A DNA stretch of 64,000 nt from Phytoactinopolyspora mesophila (GTDB lineage Bacteria; Actinomycetota; Actinomycetes; Jiangellales; Jiangellaceae). Shown in pieces: positions 53,059 through 61,807 of this stretch. The translations under genes were made by a program, and so were the position numbers. Position 1 is the stretch's first letter. Each line of letters begins with the position of its first letter. The notes under the pieces are model-generated. The model had not been told where the DNA came from, made no database searches, and saw only the letters and a list, made by a program, of their open reading frames with translations. Location: contig NZ_WLZY01000004.1 in NCBI RefSeq assembly GCF_010122465.1, positions 124,001-188,000 of the forward strand, read 5' to 3'.

Positions 53059-54273
53059 TTAGCCGCTGCGCAACGCCGTGATCGGTTCTATCGTCGACGC
53101 TCGCCAAGCCGGATACATCCCGGCGACGAGGCCGATCAGCGCGCCCAGCAATGGCGCGGTGCCGGCCAAGCGGTAGTCCAGCAGTGGTGTCCAATCGCGC
53201 AGTGCCGAAACGCCCACGGTCACCAGCACGCCGGCAGCTGCACCGACTAGTCCACCGAGAAAGCCGATGACGACGCTCTCTGCGACGAACTGACCCGCTA
53301 TGTGCCTACGTGCCGCCCCTACTGACCGCCGCAAACCGATCTCCGAGACGCGTTCCATGACCGAGAGCAGCGTGATGTTCGCGATGCCGAGGCCGCCTAC
53401 CAGGAGCGCCAGCCCGCCAAGGGCGAGGAACACGGCATTGACGTCGGTGGACACGTCTTCTCGCATAGAACCGGGACGCGGCGGAACCTCTACGCTGAGC
53501 AGGCTTGGATTGTTCGGCGACACAGCCAGTGGCGCCTGGCCGCCGACGAGCTGGGCGGCACCGAGGACCGTCCGGATCTCCAGCGCTTCGGGTGCTTCCA
53601 AACCGAACACCGACGAGGCCGTGCCCATGGGCATGATGACGGCATCCAGCAGTTCAGTGCGGTGCGAGACCGTATCGAGGATGCCTGCGACGGTGAACGG
53701 CCGTTCGCCGATGAAGATGGTCGGCTGCGATTCCACGCGGGTGATGCCGAGCCGTTCCGCGGCATACCGGCCGAGGACGACCAGCTCGTCGCCTCGCTCG
53801 TCGTGCCCGGAGTCGAAGAACCTGCCGGTGGACAGCACGCCGTTGAGGGCGTCGAACAGGCCGGGTGAACCGGCCATGACCGGAATGTCATGGTCGATCC
53901 CCCCTGCCGGATCGACCACAGGTATGCCGCGGACGCGCGTTTTGCCGACGTCCACGCGAGCGAAGGTGCCGGATGCGGCGACGCCGGCCAACCGGTCGAC
54001 CCGTTCCGTGGCATCCCAGGGCAACTGAGTGGCCTGAACCGAGCCGTCGGGGCCGTCGCGCTCACCGGCTTCGACGACGACGCGCGTGGCGGCCACGGCG
54101 TCGAAGCGGTCGGTGATCTGCCCGGAGGCGGTCTGCCCGAGCCCCATGGTGGAGACCAACGCGGCTACCCCCAGAACAGTGCCGAGGGTGGTCAGGATCA
54201 GCCGCGAGGGACGCGCTGCGACGCCGGCCAGCGCCTCGCCCAGGAGATCCCGGAAGGTGAATCGAAATCTCAT
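53059..54273 (-). CDS. MacB-like ABC transporter permease (FtsX domain)
   Basis: The 404-residue protein has an N-terminal helix (about residues 22-45), a large extracellular MacB-type core domain (about 48-275: [49 protein letters not shown]), then three helices of an FtsX domain (NAVFLALGGLALLVGGLGIANITLLSVMERVSEIGLRRSVGA and following). This is the mechanotransmission type of transporter, which moves or expels lipoproteins, peptides or antibiotics. The start overlaps the ATPase gene by four bases. Operon: lipoprotein-adaptor-ATPase-permease. Confidence 0.93.
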   Translation of the reverse strand: MRFRFTFRDLLGEALAGVAARPSRLILTTLGTVLGVAALVSTMGLGQTASGQITDRFDAVAATRVVVEAGERDGPDGSVQATQLPWDATERVDRLAGVAASGTFARVDVGKTRVRGIPVVDPAGGIDHDIPVMAGSPGLFDALNGVLSTGRFFDSGHDERGDELVVLGRYAAERLGITRVESQPTIFIGERPFTVAGILDTVSHRTELLDAVIMPMGTASSVFGLEAPEALEIRTVLGAAQLVGGQAPLAVSPNNPSLLSVEVPPRPGSMREDVSTDVNAVFLALGGLALLVGGLGIANITLLSVMERVSEIGLRRSVGAARRHIAGQFVAESVVIGFLGGLVGAAAGVLVTVGVSALRDWTPLLDYRLAGTAPLLGALIGLVAGMYPAWRASTIEPITALRSG

Positions 54274-55040
54274 GACATCACCTGGTTGGCCGGGGCGCCG
54301 AGCGGATCCGCGGCAAGCTTCCGGGGTACTGGTTGGTCGATTCCCTCGCTCAGGGTTCCGTCGGTGATCCGGACCCGCCGATCGGCCCGGTGGCTGACGT
54401 CGTCGTCGTGGGTGATCACCGCCAAGGTGAGGCCTTCGGCGTGCAGCTTGTCGAACACCTCGAGAACTGCCTCGGCATTACCGGAGTCGAGGTTCCCCGT
54501 CGGTTCATCGGCGAGCAGCAGGCTCGGCTCGGCGACGAGCGCCCGGGCGATGGCCACGCGTTGCCGCTCGCCGCCGGAGAGTGTGGTCGGCTCGAAGTCG
54601 ATCCGATGCCCCAGGCCGACGCGCTCGAGGGTGGCACGGGATCGCTCCAGGCGTTCCCGCTTCGGCACCCGTCGATACAGCATGGACAGGCCGACGTTCT
54701 CCAGCACGCTCCGGTGTGGCAGAAGGTGAAAGGCTTGAAAGACGAATCCGATCCGCTCGCCGCGCAGCGTGGAGCGGCGGGCCTCGGAAAGCCCGCTGAC
54801 ATCCACTCCGTCCAGCCGGTACGTGCCGGTGGTCGGCCGGTCTAGCAAGCCCAGGAGATGCAAAAGTGTCGATTTCCCGGAGCCGGACGGGCCGATGATG
54901 GACACGTACTCGCCTTCCCAGATCGTGACGTTGACATCGCGCACGGCCTGAACCTCGGGCGGGCCTGGAAACGAGCGGCTGACTCCGGTCATTTCCACTA
55001 CGGGAGGGGTTACCGCGGCCGATGGGTCAGCGCTCGTCAT
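54270..55040 (-). CDS. MacB/LolD-like ABC transporter ATP-binding protein
   Basis: The ATG at 55040 opens a 256-residue ATPase with Walker A GPSGSGKST, the Q-loop region FVFQAFHLLPHRSVLENV, signature LSGGERQRVAIARALVAEPS, Walker B LLLADEPTGNLDS and the H-loop ITHDDDV. The RTLENV-type sequence and length belong to the LolD/MacB subfamily that energises FtsX-like permeases. It overlaps the adaptor gene by 14 bp. Confidence 0.94.
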   Translation of the reverse strand: MTSADPSAAVTPPVVEMTGVSRSFPGPPEVQAVRDVNVTIWEGEYVSIIGPSGSGKSTLLHLLGLLDRPTTGTYRLDGVDVSGLSEARRSTLRGERIGFVFQAFHLLPHRSVLENVGLSMLYRRVPKRERLERSRATLERVGLGHRIDFEPTTLSGGERQRVAIARALVAEPSLLLADEPTGNLDSGNAEAVLEVFDKLHAEGLTLAVITHDDDVSHRADRRVRITDGTLSEGIDQPVPRKLAADPLGAPANQVMS

Positions 55041-56529
55041 CTGACTCCCCTTCGCCGTCGCCCGTGTCGGCTTCGCCGCCGATGACCACCAGGTCGCCTT
55101 CCTCGAGTGACCCTTCGACGGGCTCGACCTCGGCATAGCCGCGCGCGGTCAGCCCGACCTCCACCTCCAGCAGCTCGATGATCTCTTCGCCCTCCGCGGA
55201 AAGGCGCTGGACCTCGACCCTCGCCTCGCCACCCGGACCGGCTGTGAGCGCTGCTAGCGGCACCGCCAGGACGTCACCCTCGGTGCTCTCGACCGGGATC
55301 GTCACCCGCACGTTGGCGCCGCGGAGTTCATCGACCTGATCAGCGGTAAGGTCCTCAGGTGTCATGGTCACCCGGTGCCCGGAGGAGTCACCGGACGGTT
55401 CACGTATCCGGGTGATGGGCGCTGTGATCTGCTCCCCGCTGGGCAACTCGATCATGGCTTCCATGTCCTCTTCAAGCAGCTCGCGAGCGGCCTCGTCCAC
55501 CTCCGCCGTCACGACGAGGTCGGTTCCGCTGATGGACATCACGGTTCCCTCAACGACGCCTCCGCGGCGTACCTCGACGTCGTCGACCCGACGCGGCAGC
55601 GAGGAGACGAAGACCACCTCGGAAGCGGGCAGAGGTGTTCCGGCTTCGGTGGCGGCCGCATCCCGGGCGGCCTGAGCATCGCTCAGCCGCTGGCGGGCAT
55701 TGTCCAGCATCTTCTGCTCCGCGGATGTGTCCGGACCCTTCTGCAGATCGGCCAGGGTCGCCTGGGCCAGCCTCAGCTGAGCCTCGGCCTCGGCGACGAG
55801 ATCCGTGTCGCCGTCCCGGCGCGCCTGCTTCAACGCTCGGGTAGCCTGATCGACATCGTTCTGGGCGGCGACCTTCTCCGCTTCGGACGGCCCGGTCTTG
55901 GCCGCATCGAGTGCGGCTTCGGCGTCGGCGACTTCGTCTTCGGCCATCTGCATGGCCTGCCGGGCGGTGTCGAGCTCAGCCTGAACATCCGGGGCCGCCG
56001 CCGGTGGACTGTATCCCGCCTCGTCGAACAGTTCCGCCACCGCACGTCCCGTGGCGCTGGTGTAGGTGTCGTCGACCGTGCCGGGATCGAACCCGAGCGC
56101 GTCCAGCGCTTTCTCGAGTTGTTCCACGTCCGGGCCAGACATGCCGGGCCGCAGTGAGCGGTACATCGGCAGATCGCCCGGCAAGGCGATGACCGGCCGG
56201 CCGACGATCTCCAGCAGGACGTCGCCCGCCTTGACCTGGTCGCCGACGTCAGGAACTTGACCGGTGACCACGGGAGAGGTCTCCAGCCCGGCCAGCTCCG
56301 GCGCGACATCGACGGCCCCGGTGTACGACGCCTCCCCGCGGGTTGTCACCTCACTTTCCAGAGTCCGCCGCTCCACCGGAACGGTGACCGCGGTCGCGGT
56401 GGGCGGTGCTGTCCGCGCGGCGGCCTCCTCCGGTGAGGTAATACGCGTACCGGCGAAGACGCCGGCGGCCAGCGCCCCGACGGCGACTGCGACCACGATC
56501 ACCAGTACTCGGCTGCGCGAACGCATCAC
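55027..56529 (-). CDS. MacA/HlyD-like adaptor with peptidoglycan-binding domain
   Basis: This 500-residue protein has an N-terminal membrane anchor (about residues 8-28), biotinyl-lipoyl-like strands (LAGLETSPVVTGQVPDVGDQVKAGDVLLEIVGRPV), a peptidoglycan-binding domain (about 122-170: LRPGMSGPDVEQLEKALDALGF) and an Ala/Glu-rich coiled coil (about 180-285). Beta-barrel and membrane-proximal domains with VTMTPEDLTADQVDELRGANVRVTIPV follow. In Gram-positive bacteria such adaptors extend the transporter across the wall. It overlaps the lipoprotein gene upstream by four bases and the ATPase gene downstream. Confidence 0.9.
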   Translation of the reverse strand: MMRSRSRVLVIVVAVAVGALAAGVFAGTRITSPEEAAARTAPPTATAVTVPVERRTLESEVTTRGEASYTGAVDVAPELAGLETSPVVTGQVPDVGDQVKAGDVLLEIVGRPVIALPGDLPMYRSLRPGMSGPDVEQLEKALDALGFDPGTVDDTYTSATGRAVAELFDEAGYSPPAAAPDVQAELDTARQAMQMAEDEVADAEAALDAAKTGPSEAEKVAAQNDVDQATRALKQARRDGDTDLVAEAEAQLRLAQATLADLQKGPDTSAEQKMLDNARQRLSDAQAARDAAATEAGTPLPASEVVFVSSLPRRVDDVEVRRGGVVEGTVMSISGTDLVVTAEVDEAARELLEEDMEAMIELPSGEQITAPITRIREPSGDSSGHRVTMTPEDLTADQVDELRGANVRVTIPVESTEGDVLAVPLAALTAGPGGEARVEVQRLSAEGEEIIELLEVEVGLTARGYAEVEPVEGSLEEGDLVVIGGEADTGDGEGESDDER

Positions 56530-57632
56530 CCGGCCGCACCCGACTCAGCCAGCCAATCGCGGTAACGCTCGAGCTCCTCGCGGTTGGCGTCGACGAACTC
56601 CTGCTCCATCTGATGAGCGACTTCGCGGTACGTCTCGTCGAAATGGTCCTGGTTGCAGGTGAAGTCCGCGGTCGCGACGTCGATTTCGTATTCCTGAACT
56701 TCCCGGAGAACAGCCGGGTCGATCGTGTCGGCCGAATCACCGACCACGAAGCCGGTCTCGGCATCGCCCGATGAACTCGCCTCCATCATCCGGTCGAAGA
56801 CCGCACTCTGGGCGTCGTCAGGGGCGTCGAAGTCCGCGTATCCGGCGTCTGCCATGCAGCCACGCCAGTCCGCGAGTGCGTCCTCGATCCGTGGGTCCCG
56901 GCGGATCCGGTCCTGCAGTGCGGCGATCTCGTTCCACAGGCTGTCGAACTGCGAGTGGTCGAACTCCTCGGCATCGAAGGTGGACTCGCCGTAGACCTCG
57001 TCGCCTGCTTTGCCCATGCAGCCGGTGTCGGCGCCGTCCAAGTCGACCTGGTCACCGAGGCTCTCGTCCCGGACGGTGCCGTCGTCATCAACGCTGACCG
57101 CCATCGTTGGCACATCGCCCCACAAGGCCAGGTCGTATGCCTCCTGGGCCGACTCGGACAGCTCAGCGCGAATCGCCTGGTTGGGATCGTCCGGCGTGCC
57201 GTCGCCCTCCGCTGGCCCGAACATCAGGGTGGAGATGCCGTAGCCGTACTCCTTGGCGAATTCCTCCGGTTCCAAGGCGTACGCGTCCTCGAACCGTGAG
57301 ACTCCGGCCGAGACGTCGTCGAGTGAGGTCGGCACGTACTCGAAGCCCTCTTCCTGCATACATTCCGCGACCAGTTCCTGTACGCGGCGGTACCTCTGCC
57401 GGTCTTCGTCCGTGGGTTCCTGGTCACCGAAGCCGGCGACGGCTACAACGCTGCTACCGCCGAAGCCGATAGTTGATGAGCCCATGTACTCGGCCAGGGG
57501 ACTCTCCTCGCCTCCCGATTCTGACATCTCCCCCCGGTTGGAAGTGGCCGAGTCGTCGTCGCTACATCCGGCAAGTACCAGCCCGGTCATACCCAGAGCA
57601 GCCCACATCGTGGTTCGCATTCGTCTGTTCAT
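56526..57632 (-). CDS. Four-cysteine lipoprotein A, first gene of the MacAB-like operon
   Basis: The 368-residue protein has a lipobox (LVLAGC, Cys23) and an acidic mature region. Four cysteines beyond the lipobox lie in fixed contexts: VAECMQEEGFEYVPTS, DTGCMGKAGDE, WRGCMADAGY and DFTCNQDHF. The C-terminus is a helix, EQEFVDANREELERYRDWL. It is paralogous to the protein at 57751-58797 along its whole length. I do not recognise the family. ATG 57632 is supported by a -10-like CAGTCT 7 nt before it and an activator box further upstream. Coupling to the transporter genes suggests it binds the transported or sensed molecule. Confidence 0.82.
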   Translation of the reverse strand: MNRRMRTTMWAALGMTGLVLAGCSDDDSATSNRGEMSESGGEESPLAEYMGSSTIGFGGSSVVAVAGFGDQEPTDEDRQRYRRVQELVAECMQEEGFEYVPTSLDDVSAGVSRFEDAYALEPEEFAKEYGYGISTLMFGPAEGDGTPDDPNQAIRAELSESAQEAYDLALWGDVPTMAVSVDDDGTVRDESLGDQVDLDGADTGCMGKAGDEVYGESTFDAEEFDHSQFDSLWNEIAALQDRIRRDPRIEDALADWRGCMADAGYADFDAPDDAQSAVFDRMMEASSSGDAETGFVVGDSADTIDPAVLREVQEYEIDVATADFTCNQDHFDETYREVAHQMEQEFVDANREELERYRDWLAESGAAG

Positions 57633-57656
57633 GAGCCCGAGACTGCATGAGGAGCT

Positions 57657-57673
57657 GTGAAGATCTGGTGAAG
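57657..57673 (-). promoter_or_regulatory. Response-regulator box upstream of lipoprotein A
   Basis: On the minus strand CTTCAC-N5-CTTCAC: direct hexamers with 11-bp period (complements at 57668-57673 and 57657-57662). The second repeat ends 24 nt before the ATG and 11 nt before a -10-like CAGTCT (complement of 57640-57645). This is the geometry of PhoB/OmpR-class activator sites. Confidence 0.75.
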
Positions 57674-57750
57674 AAGCGATCAGCGCCGGACTCTTCCCGG
57701 GATCGTCATCTCGAGGAACCGGATACGGGGGCGGGTGGTCGTGGCAGTCA

Positions 57751-58797
57751 TCAGGACGCGCCCGATCCGTGGAGAAACTCGCGATACCGCTCGAGCTCCG
57801 CTCGCTGAGCATCGACGAACTCTTCCTCCAGTTCCATAGCGACCTCGTGGTATGCGGCCTCATGCTGGGCCCGGCATTGCAGGTCGGCGGTCGCCAGCTC
57901 GATCTCGTGCTTCTGGAGTTCGGCCAGAACCTGCGGTGCGATCACGAATCGGGTGTCTCCCTCGACGATGACGCCGACGTCGCCGGATGTTGAAGCGGCT
58001 TCGGCCTCCGGCACGCTTACCTCGGACGCCCGGTCCTGAATCGACCAGTACGGCTGGTCCAGTTCCTCGAATCCCGAAAAGCCTTGGCCGGCCATACATT
58101 CCCGCCATTCGTCGACCATCGCGGATACCCGCGGATCCCGGTCAACACGGTCGAAGAGCGCGTCAACATCGTTGAACAGGGCGTCGAACTCGCTGCTGAT
58201 CTCATCCAGATTCGGCTGGTCGTCAACCATGTCCGCATACGCCTGGTCGTAGCAACCGGAGTTTTCCCGCAGGCCGGAATCCTCGTCCTGCTTTCCCCAG
58301 AGCGCGTCGTCGTGGGCCTCGCGCGCGGCACCGCCGAGGTTCTCCTGTATTTCCTCGTTGGGGTCGGGTTCGCGGGGTTCGTTGGCGGTCGAGGTGAAAA
58401 TGATGGTGGTGAGGCCATAACCGAATTGCTCCGCGAATTCGGCAGGTTCCAGCGAGTAGGCCTCGTCGAACTCATTCGGGCCGGTGTCATCGTTCTCCAG
58501 TGTTGTGGGCACGTATTCGAAGCCCGCGTCGCGCATACATTCGGCGACCGACTCCTCGACGTGGCGGTGCTGCCGGAACTCTTCCTCGGAGTGCTCCGGA
58601 ACATCGTCGTCCGCCCTGAACCCATGTCTGCCGAAACCGGATGTCACCGGTGTATGGCTCATGAACTCAGCGAGTGGACCAGAGGTGTCGTGGTCGGCAT
58701 CCGGGCCGTCAGCTGTGTCGGTTTTCGAGCAGCCAGTCATCAGAAGGAATGTCGCGGCGCAGAAGGACAATGCTGTGCGCTGGTAGTTGTTCGTCAT
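57751..58797 (-). CDS. Four-cysteine lipoprotein B, paralogue divergent to the two-component system
   Basis: This 348-residue lipoprotein (LLMTGC, Cys23) is a full-length paralogue of lipoprotein A. The four cysteine contexts are VAECMRDAGFEYVPTT, NSGCYDQAYADM, WRECMAGQGFSG and DLQCRAQHEAAYHEV, and it ends in the same type of helix (EEEFVDAQRAELERYREFL). It is a single gene, transcribed away from the response regulator, with the same upstream box and start geometry as lipoprotein A. The role is unknown; a ligand-binding or signal-presenting partner of the kinase is plausible. Confidence 0.82.
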   Translation of the reverse strand: MTNNYQRTALSFCAATFLLMTGCSKTDTADGPDADHDTSGPLAEFMSHTPVTSGFGRHGFRADDDVPEHSEEEFRQHRHVEESVAECMRDAGFEYVPTTLENDDTGPNEFDEAYSLEPAEFAEQFGYGLTTIIFTSTANEPREPDPNEEIQENLGGAAREAHDDALWGKQDEDSGLRENSGCYDQAYADMVDDQPNLDEISSEFDALFNDVDALFDRVDRDPRVSAMVDEWRECMAGQGFSGFEELDQPYWSIQDRASEVSVPEAEAASTSGDVGVIVEGDTRFVIAPQVLAELQKHEIELATADLQCRAQHEAAYHEVAMELEEEFVDAQRAELERYREFLHGSGAS

Positions 58798-58820
58798 GCC
58801 GCATACGGTGCCGAGAAGCT

Positions 58821-58837
58821 GTGAAGTACCTGTGAAA
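58821..58837 (-). promoter_or_regulatory. Response-regulator box upstream of lipoprotein B
   Basis: On the minus strand TTTCAC-N5-CTTCAC with 11-bp period (complements at 58832-58837 and 58821-58826), ending 23 nt before the ATG at 58797. A -10-like CACCGT (complement of 58805-58810) lies 7 nt before the ATG. The flanks also resemble those of lipoprotein A (CTTCACAGCT shared). Confidence 0.75.
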
Positions 58838-58856
58838 GCGCGGTCAGATCCTCACT

Positions 58857-58873
58857 CTTCACAAGTTCTTGAC
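58857..58873 (+). promoter_or_regulatory. Response-regulator box upstream of the response regulator gene
   Basis: CTTCAC (58857-58862)-N5-CTTGAC (58868-58873), 11-bp period, on the + strand, ends 23 nt before the ATG at 58897. AACACT (58884-58889) lies 7 nt before the ATG as a -10-like hexamer. This third copy points toward the two-component genes and suggests positive autoregulation. Confidence 0.7.
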
Positions 58874-58896
58874 CGGATCCTGGAACACTGGCGCGC

Positions 58897-59631
58897 ATGG
58901 GAGCCCGAATCCTGGTAGCCGAGGACGACCACAAACAGGCCGATCTTGTGCGCCGTTACCTCGAGCGGGAGGGTCATTCGGTCATCGTCGCGCCCGACGG
59001 CAGAGTGGCACTCGACGAGGCACGGCGTCGCTCACCCGACCTGGTAGTGCTCGACGTCATGATGCCGCGAGTCGACGGGCTGGATGTATGCCGGATCCTG
59101 CGCACCGAGGCAGACGTCCCGATCATCATGCTGACCGCTCGAAGCACCGAGGACGATCTGCTGCTGGGGTTGGACCTCGGCGCCGACGACTACATCACGA
59201 AGCCGTACAGTCCGCGGGAGCTCGTGGCCAGGGTCCGGACGGTCCTGCGCCGCGCTGTGCGGCAAGTTTCGCTGGACGACGCGGTCCATCGGATCGGAGA
59301 GCTCGAGGTCGACCCGGTGCGGCACGAGGTCCGGCTGGCAGGCGACCGAGTAGTGGTGACACCCGCGGAGTTCAAGATCCTGGCCTGCCTGGCCGCCTCG
59401 CCCGGGCGGGTCTTCAGTAGGCAGTACTTGTTGGAGCAGGCGTTCGGCTTCGACCACTACGTGCTCGAGCGCACCGTGGATGTCCACGTCATGAACTTGC
59501 GTCGCAAGATCGAGTCCGATCACACCAGGCCGGCATATTTGTTGACCGTGTACGGCGTCGGCTACAAGATGACCGAGAAGATCAGACCATCCGGTCAGGC
59601 AGTGACCGTGGGGGCGTCCGATGCGACATAG
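58897..59631 (+). CDS. OmpR/PhoB-family response regulator
   Basis: This 244-residue protein has a receiver domain (residues 4-115) with acidic pair Asp10-Asp11, phospho-acceptor Asp53 (VVLDVMMPR), the LTAR switch Thr and the ITKPYSP lysine. An OmpR winged helix (about 130-230) carries PAEFKILACLAASPGRVFSRQYLLEQAFG, RTVDVHVMNLRRKIE and the YLLTVYGVGYKM wing. It overlaps the kinase gene by 11 bp. Its probable sites are the CTTCAC direct repeats at its own promoter and at both lipoprotein promoters. Confidence 0.95.
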   Translation: MGARILVAEDDHKQADLVRRYLEREGHSVIVAPDGRVALDEARRRSPDLVVLDVMMPRVDGLDVCRILRTEADVPIIMLTARSTEDDLLLGLDLGADDYITKPYSPRELVARVRTVLRRAVRQVSLDDAVHRIGELEVDPVRHEVRLAGDRVVVTPAEFKILACLAASPGRVFSRQYLLEQAFGFDHYVLERTVDVHVMNLRRKIESDHTRPAYLLTVYGVGYKMTEKIRPSGQAVTVGASDAT

Positions 59632-61618
59632 CGTCCTGCTGAGGTTGCTGGGCCTCTCACTAGCCGTGGCCGTATTCGCCATTGCCGCTACCGCATGGCT
59701 GACCAGCCGGGACACCAGCGAACGGTTCCGTGGTGAGTTCGAGCGGACATTGGAGGCTGACACCTTCATCTACCAGGGGTTGAGTGAATACGCCTCGCGG
59801 AACGATTCATGGGACGGCGTCGACACAGTCGTGGCCGAACTGGCCGAACGCACCGGCCGCCGGGTGGCGCTGACCACCCTGGACGGCGACGTCCTGGCCG
59901 ATTCCGCCGCCATCTCCGGTCAGCCTGCCCCAGCGCTGGCCTCGACTCCCACCGCGGAGATCGACGCGCTCTCCGGCCAGTTCCAAGGGGTGGAGACAAC
60001 GGTGGTCGGCTACCAGGGTGACACATTCGTCGCCGAGACCATGGACACGATGGCCTTGCACGATATCTCGGATCCGTACTCGCTTCGCGGCACCGTGGGC
60101 CAGCTCGCCGTCTCTGCCGCGGCGCCGTCGAGCGTCTCGCCGGTGTGGCGGCTCGATCCCGACGAAGCAGCCGCGCGTTTCTCCTTGGCTGCGGATGCCC
60201 AGGAGTGTCTGAAGGAAGATCTCGATCTTGACGACGAGGTGATGGTCACCCCTTCCGGCGAGGTCTTGCTCCTCGGCGACGCCTATGTGGAGAAGGTCCT
60301 CCGCGGCGTGGTCAGTGAGGATCACTCTGGCGAATTCGTTCAGGGGCTGAACTCGCTGGACCTCGGTGGCGCCGCCGCCCACTCCTGCCTGCCGGCGGAG
60401 CTGTTCGAAGCAAGCGACGCGGCCTTGGCGTTCAACCGGCAGGAGATCAACTTGCTGGAAGAATGCCTCGACAACGGCAACGTCCCCCACATGGTGGTGG
60501 ACGTCGAAGCCGGGCTCAAGCGAGTCATCCCGGAGCCAAGCGCTCATGGCGATCTGTCCTCGCTCGACGAGACGGAATGGAACCACTGGATCGACTGCGA
60601 GCAATCGGCGTGGAACGAGACGATGGAGGATTTCGTCGCCGAGCCTGCGCTGCTCTACTCGGGTGACGCGGGCCGGTTCGACCCATTTTTCGGTGACGGC
60701 TGGTGGCGGACCACCTTGGCTGGGCTGGCTGTGCTCGCGGCCGCCACCGGCGTGACCGTGCTGGTCGGCCGTCGGCTTACCCGCCCGATCCACGCTTTGA
60801 CCACAGCGGCGACCCGGATGGGGGAAGGCGATCACAGCGCGCGTGTCGACGTCGGCGGCCAGAGCGAGCTGGCCCGGCTCGGTACCGCCTTCAACTCGAT
60901 GGCTGAGTCGATCGAGACGAACGAGCGGCAGCGCAAGGCCATGGTGAGCGACGTCGCTCATGAACTGCGCACGCCGCTGTCCAACGTGCGGGGGTATCTG
61001 GAGGCTGCTGAGGATGGCGTCGTGCCACTCGACCGGGCGCTGGTCTCGTCGCTGCTCGAGGAGTCGGGTCTGCTAGAGCGGCTGATCGACGACCTGCAAG
61101 ATCTGGCGCTGGCTGATGCCGGGAAGCTGCGGGTTCATCCTCAGGAGGTTGACGCCGAGCAACTGGCCCGGCACGTCGTCGCGGTCCAAGGGGCATCGGC
61201 GGACGACGCCGGGGTGAGCATCGAACTCGAGTCGGAGTCGGCCACCGTCGTTGTTGATCCCGAGCGGCTCCGGCAGGCGCTGGGGAACCTGGTCGCCAAT
61301 GCGGTGCGATTCTCCGACGACGGCGCCCACGTGACCGTCCGGGTCCGGCCCGAGGACGCGGAGGGGGACTGGGTGCTCTTCACCGTCGAGGACGACGGCC
61401 CGGGGATACCCGAGGAGCACGTGCCCCGGCTGTTCGACCGCTTCTACCGGGTGGAACAGTCCAGAAGCAGGGCAACCGGCGGCAGCGGCCTGGGACTCGC
61501 GATCACCAAGCACCTCGTCGAAGCACACGGCGGGACGATCAGTGTTGAGAGCACGGTTGGTGAAGGCAGCGTCTTCACTATCCGGTTGCCCGCACGTATT
61601 CCGGTGCCGACCACCTGA
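59621..61618 (+). CDS. Sensor histidine kinase with a large cysteine-containing extracellular domain
   Basis: The 665-residue protein has a first membrane helix (about 5-27), an extracellular region of about 330 residues, a second helix (about 361-383), HAMP, HisKA with His447 (VAHELRTPLSNVRGYLE), and an HATPase domain (NLVANAVRFSDDG, VEDDGPGIPEEH, GGSGLGLAITKHL). The extracellular part has four cysteines (QECLKED, HSCLPAELF, EECLDNGNVPHMVV, WIDCEQSAW) in contexts reminiscent of the neighbouring lipoproteins. It should phosphorylate the response regulator encoded just upstream when its outer domain senses a signal at the cell surface. Confidence 0.93.
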   Translation: MRHSVLLRLLGLSLAVAVFAIAATAWLTSRDTSERFRGEFERTLEADTFIYQGLSEYASRNDSWDGVDTVVAELAERTGRRVALTTLDGDVLADSAAISGQPAPALASTPTAEIDALSGQFQGVETTVVGYQGDTFVAETMDTMALHDISDPYSLRGTVGQLAVSAAAPSSVSPVWRLDPDEAAARFSLAADAQECLKEDLDLDDEVMVTPSGEVLLLGDAYVEKVLRGVVSEDHSGEFVQGLNSLDLGGAAAHSCLPAELFEASDAALAFNRQEINLLEECLDNGNVPHMVVDVEAGLKRVIPEPSAHGDLSSLDETEWNHWIDCEQSAWNETMEDFVAEPALLYSGDAGRFDPFFGDGWWRTTLAGLAVLAAATGVTVLVGRRLTRPIHALTTAATRMGEGDHSARVDVGGQSELARLGTAFNSMAESIETNERQRKAMVSDVAHELRTPLSNVRGYLEAAEDGVVPLDRALVSSLLEESGLLERLIDDLQDLALADAGKLRVHPQEVDAEQLARHVVAVQGASADDAGVSIELESESATVVVDPERLRQALGNLVANAVRFSDDGAHVTVRVRPEDAEGDWVLFTVEDDGPGIPEEHVPRLFDRFYRVEQSRSRATGGSGLGLAITKHLVEAHGGTISVESTVGEGSVFTIRLPARIPVPTT

Positions 61619-61681
61619 GGTGTCTTCAACAGCAGAAAGCGGGTATTATCCACGACGACGCCGTCCGCATGGGCGGCGTAT

Positions 61682-61755
61682 GCGGGTGTAGTTCAATGGT
61701 AGAACTTCAGCTTCCCAAGCTGACAGTGCGGGTTCGATTCCCGTCACCCGCTCCA
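61682..61755 (+). tRNA. tRNA-Gly (anticodon CCC)
   Basis: The acceptor stem GCGGGTG (61682-61688) pairs with CACCCGC (61745-61751), followed by discriminator T and an encoded CCA. The anticodon arm TCAGC-TTCCCAA-GCTGA has loop anticodon CCC, which reads GGG glycine codons. The T-arm is GCGGG-TTCGATT-CCCGT. The last 14 bases plus the next C recur at 62650, as expected where a mobile element once integrated. Confidence 0.95.
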
Positions 61756-61763
61756 CCGCATCA

Positions 61764-61807
61764 ACACAGGCCACGGCCTGTGTGAAGCGCTCACGCCGGG
61801 TGAGCGC
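61764..61807 (+). terminator. Tandem stem-loops after tRNA-Gly
   Basis: Two adjacent hairpins: ACACAGGCC/GGCCTGTGT (61764-61772 and 61775-61783) and GCGCTCAC/GTGAGCGC (61787-61794 and 61800-61807). They lie 9 nt after the tRNA and probably end its transcript. Confidence 0.7.
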
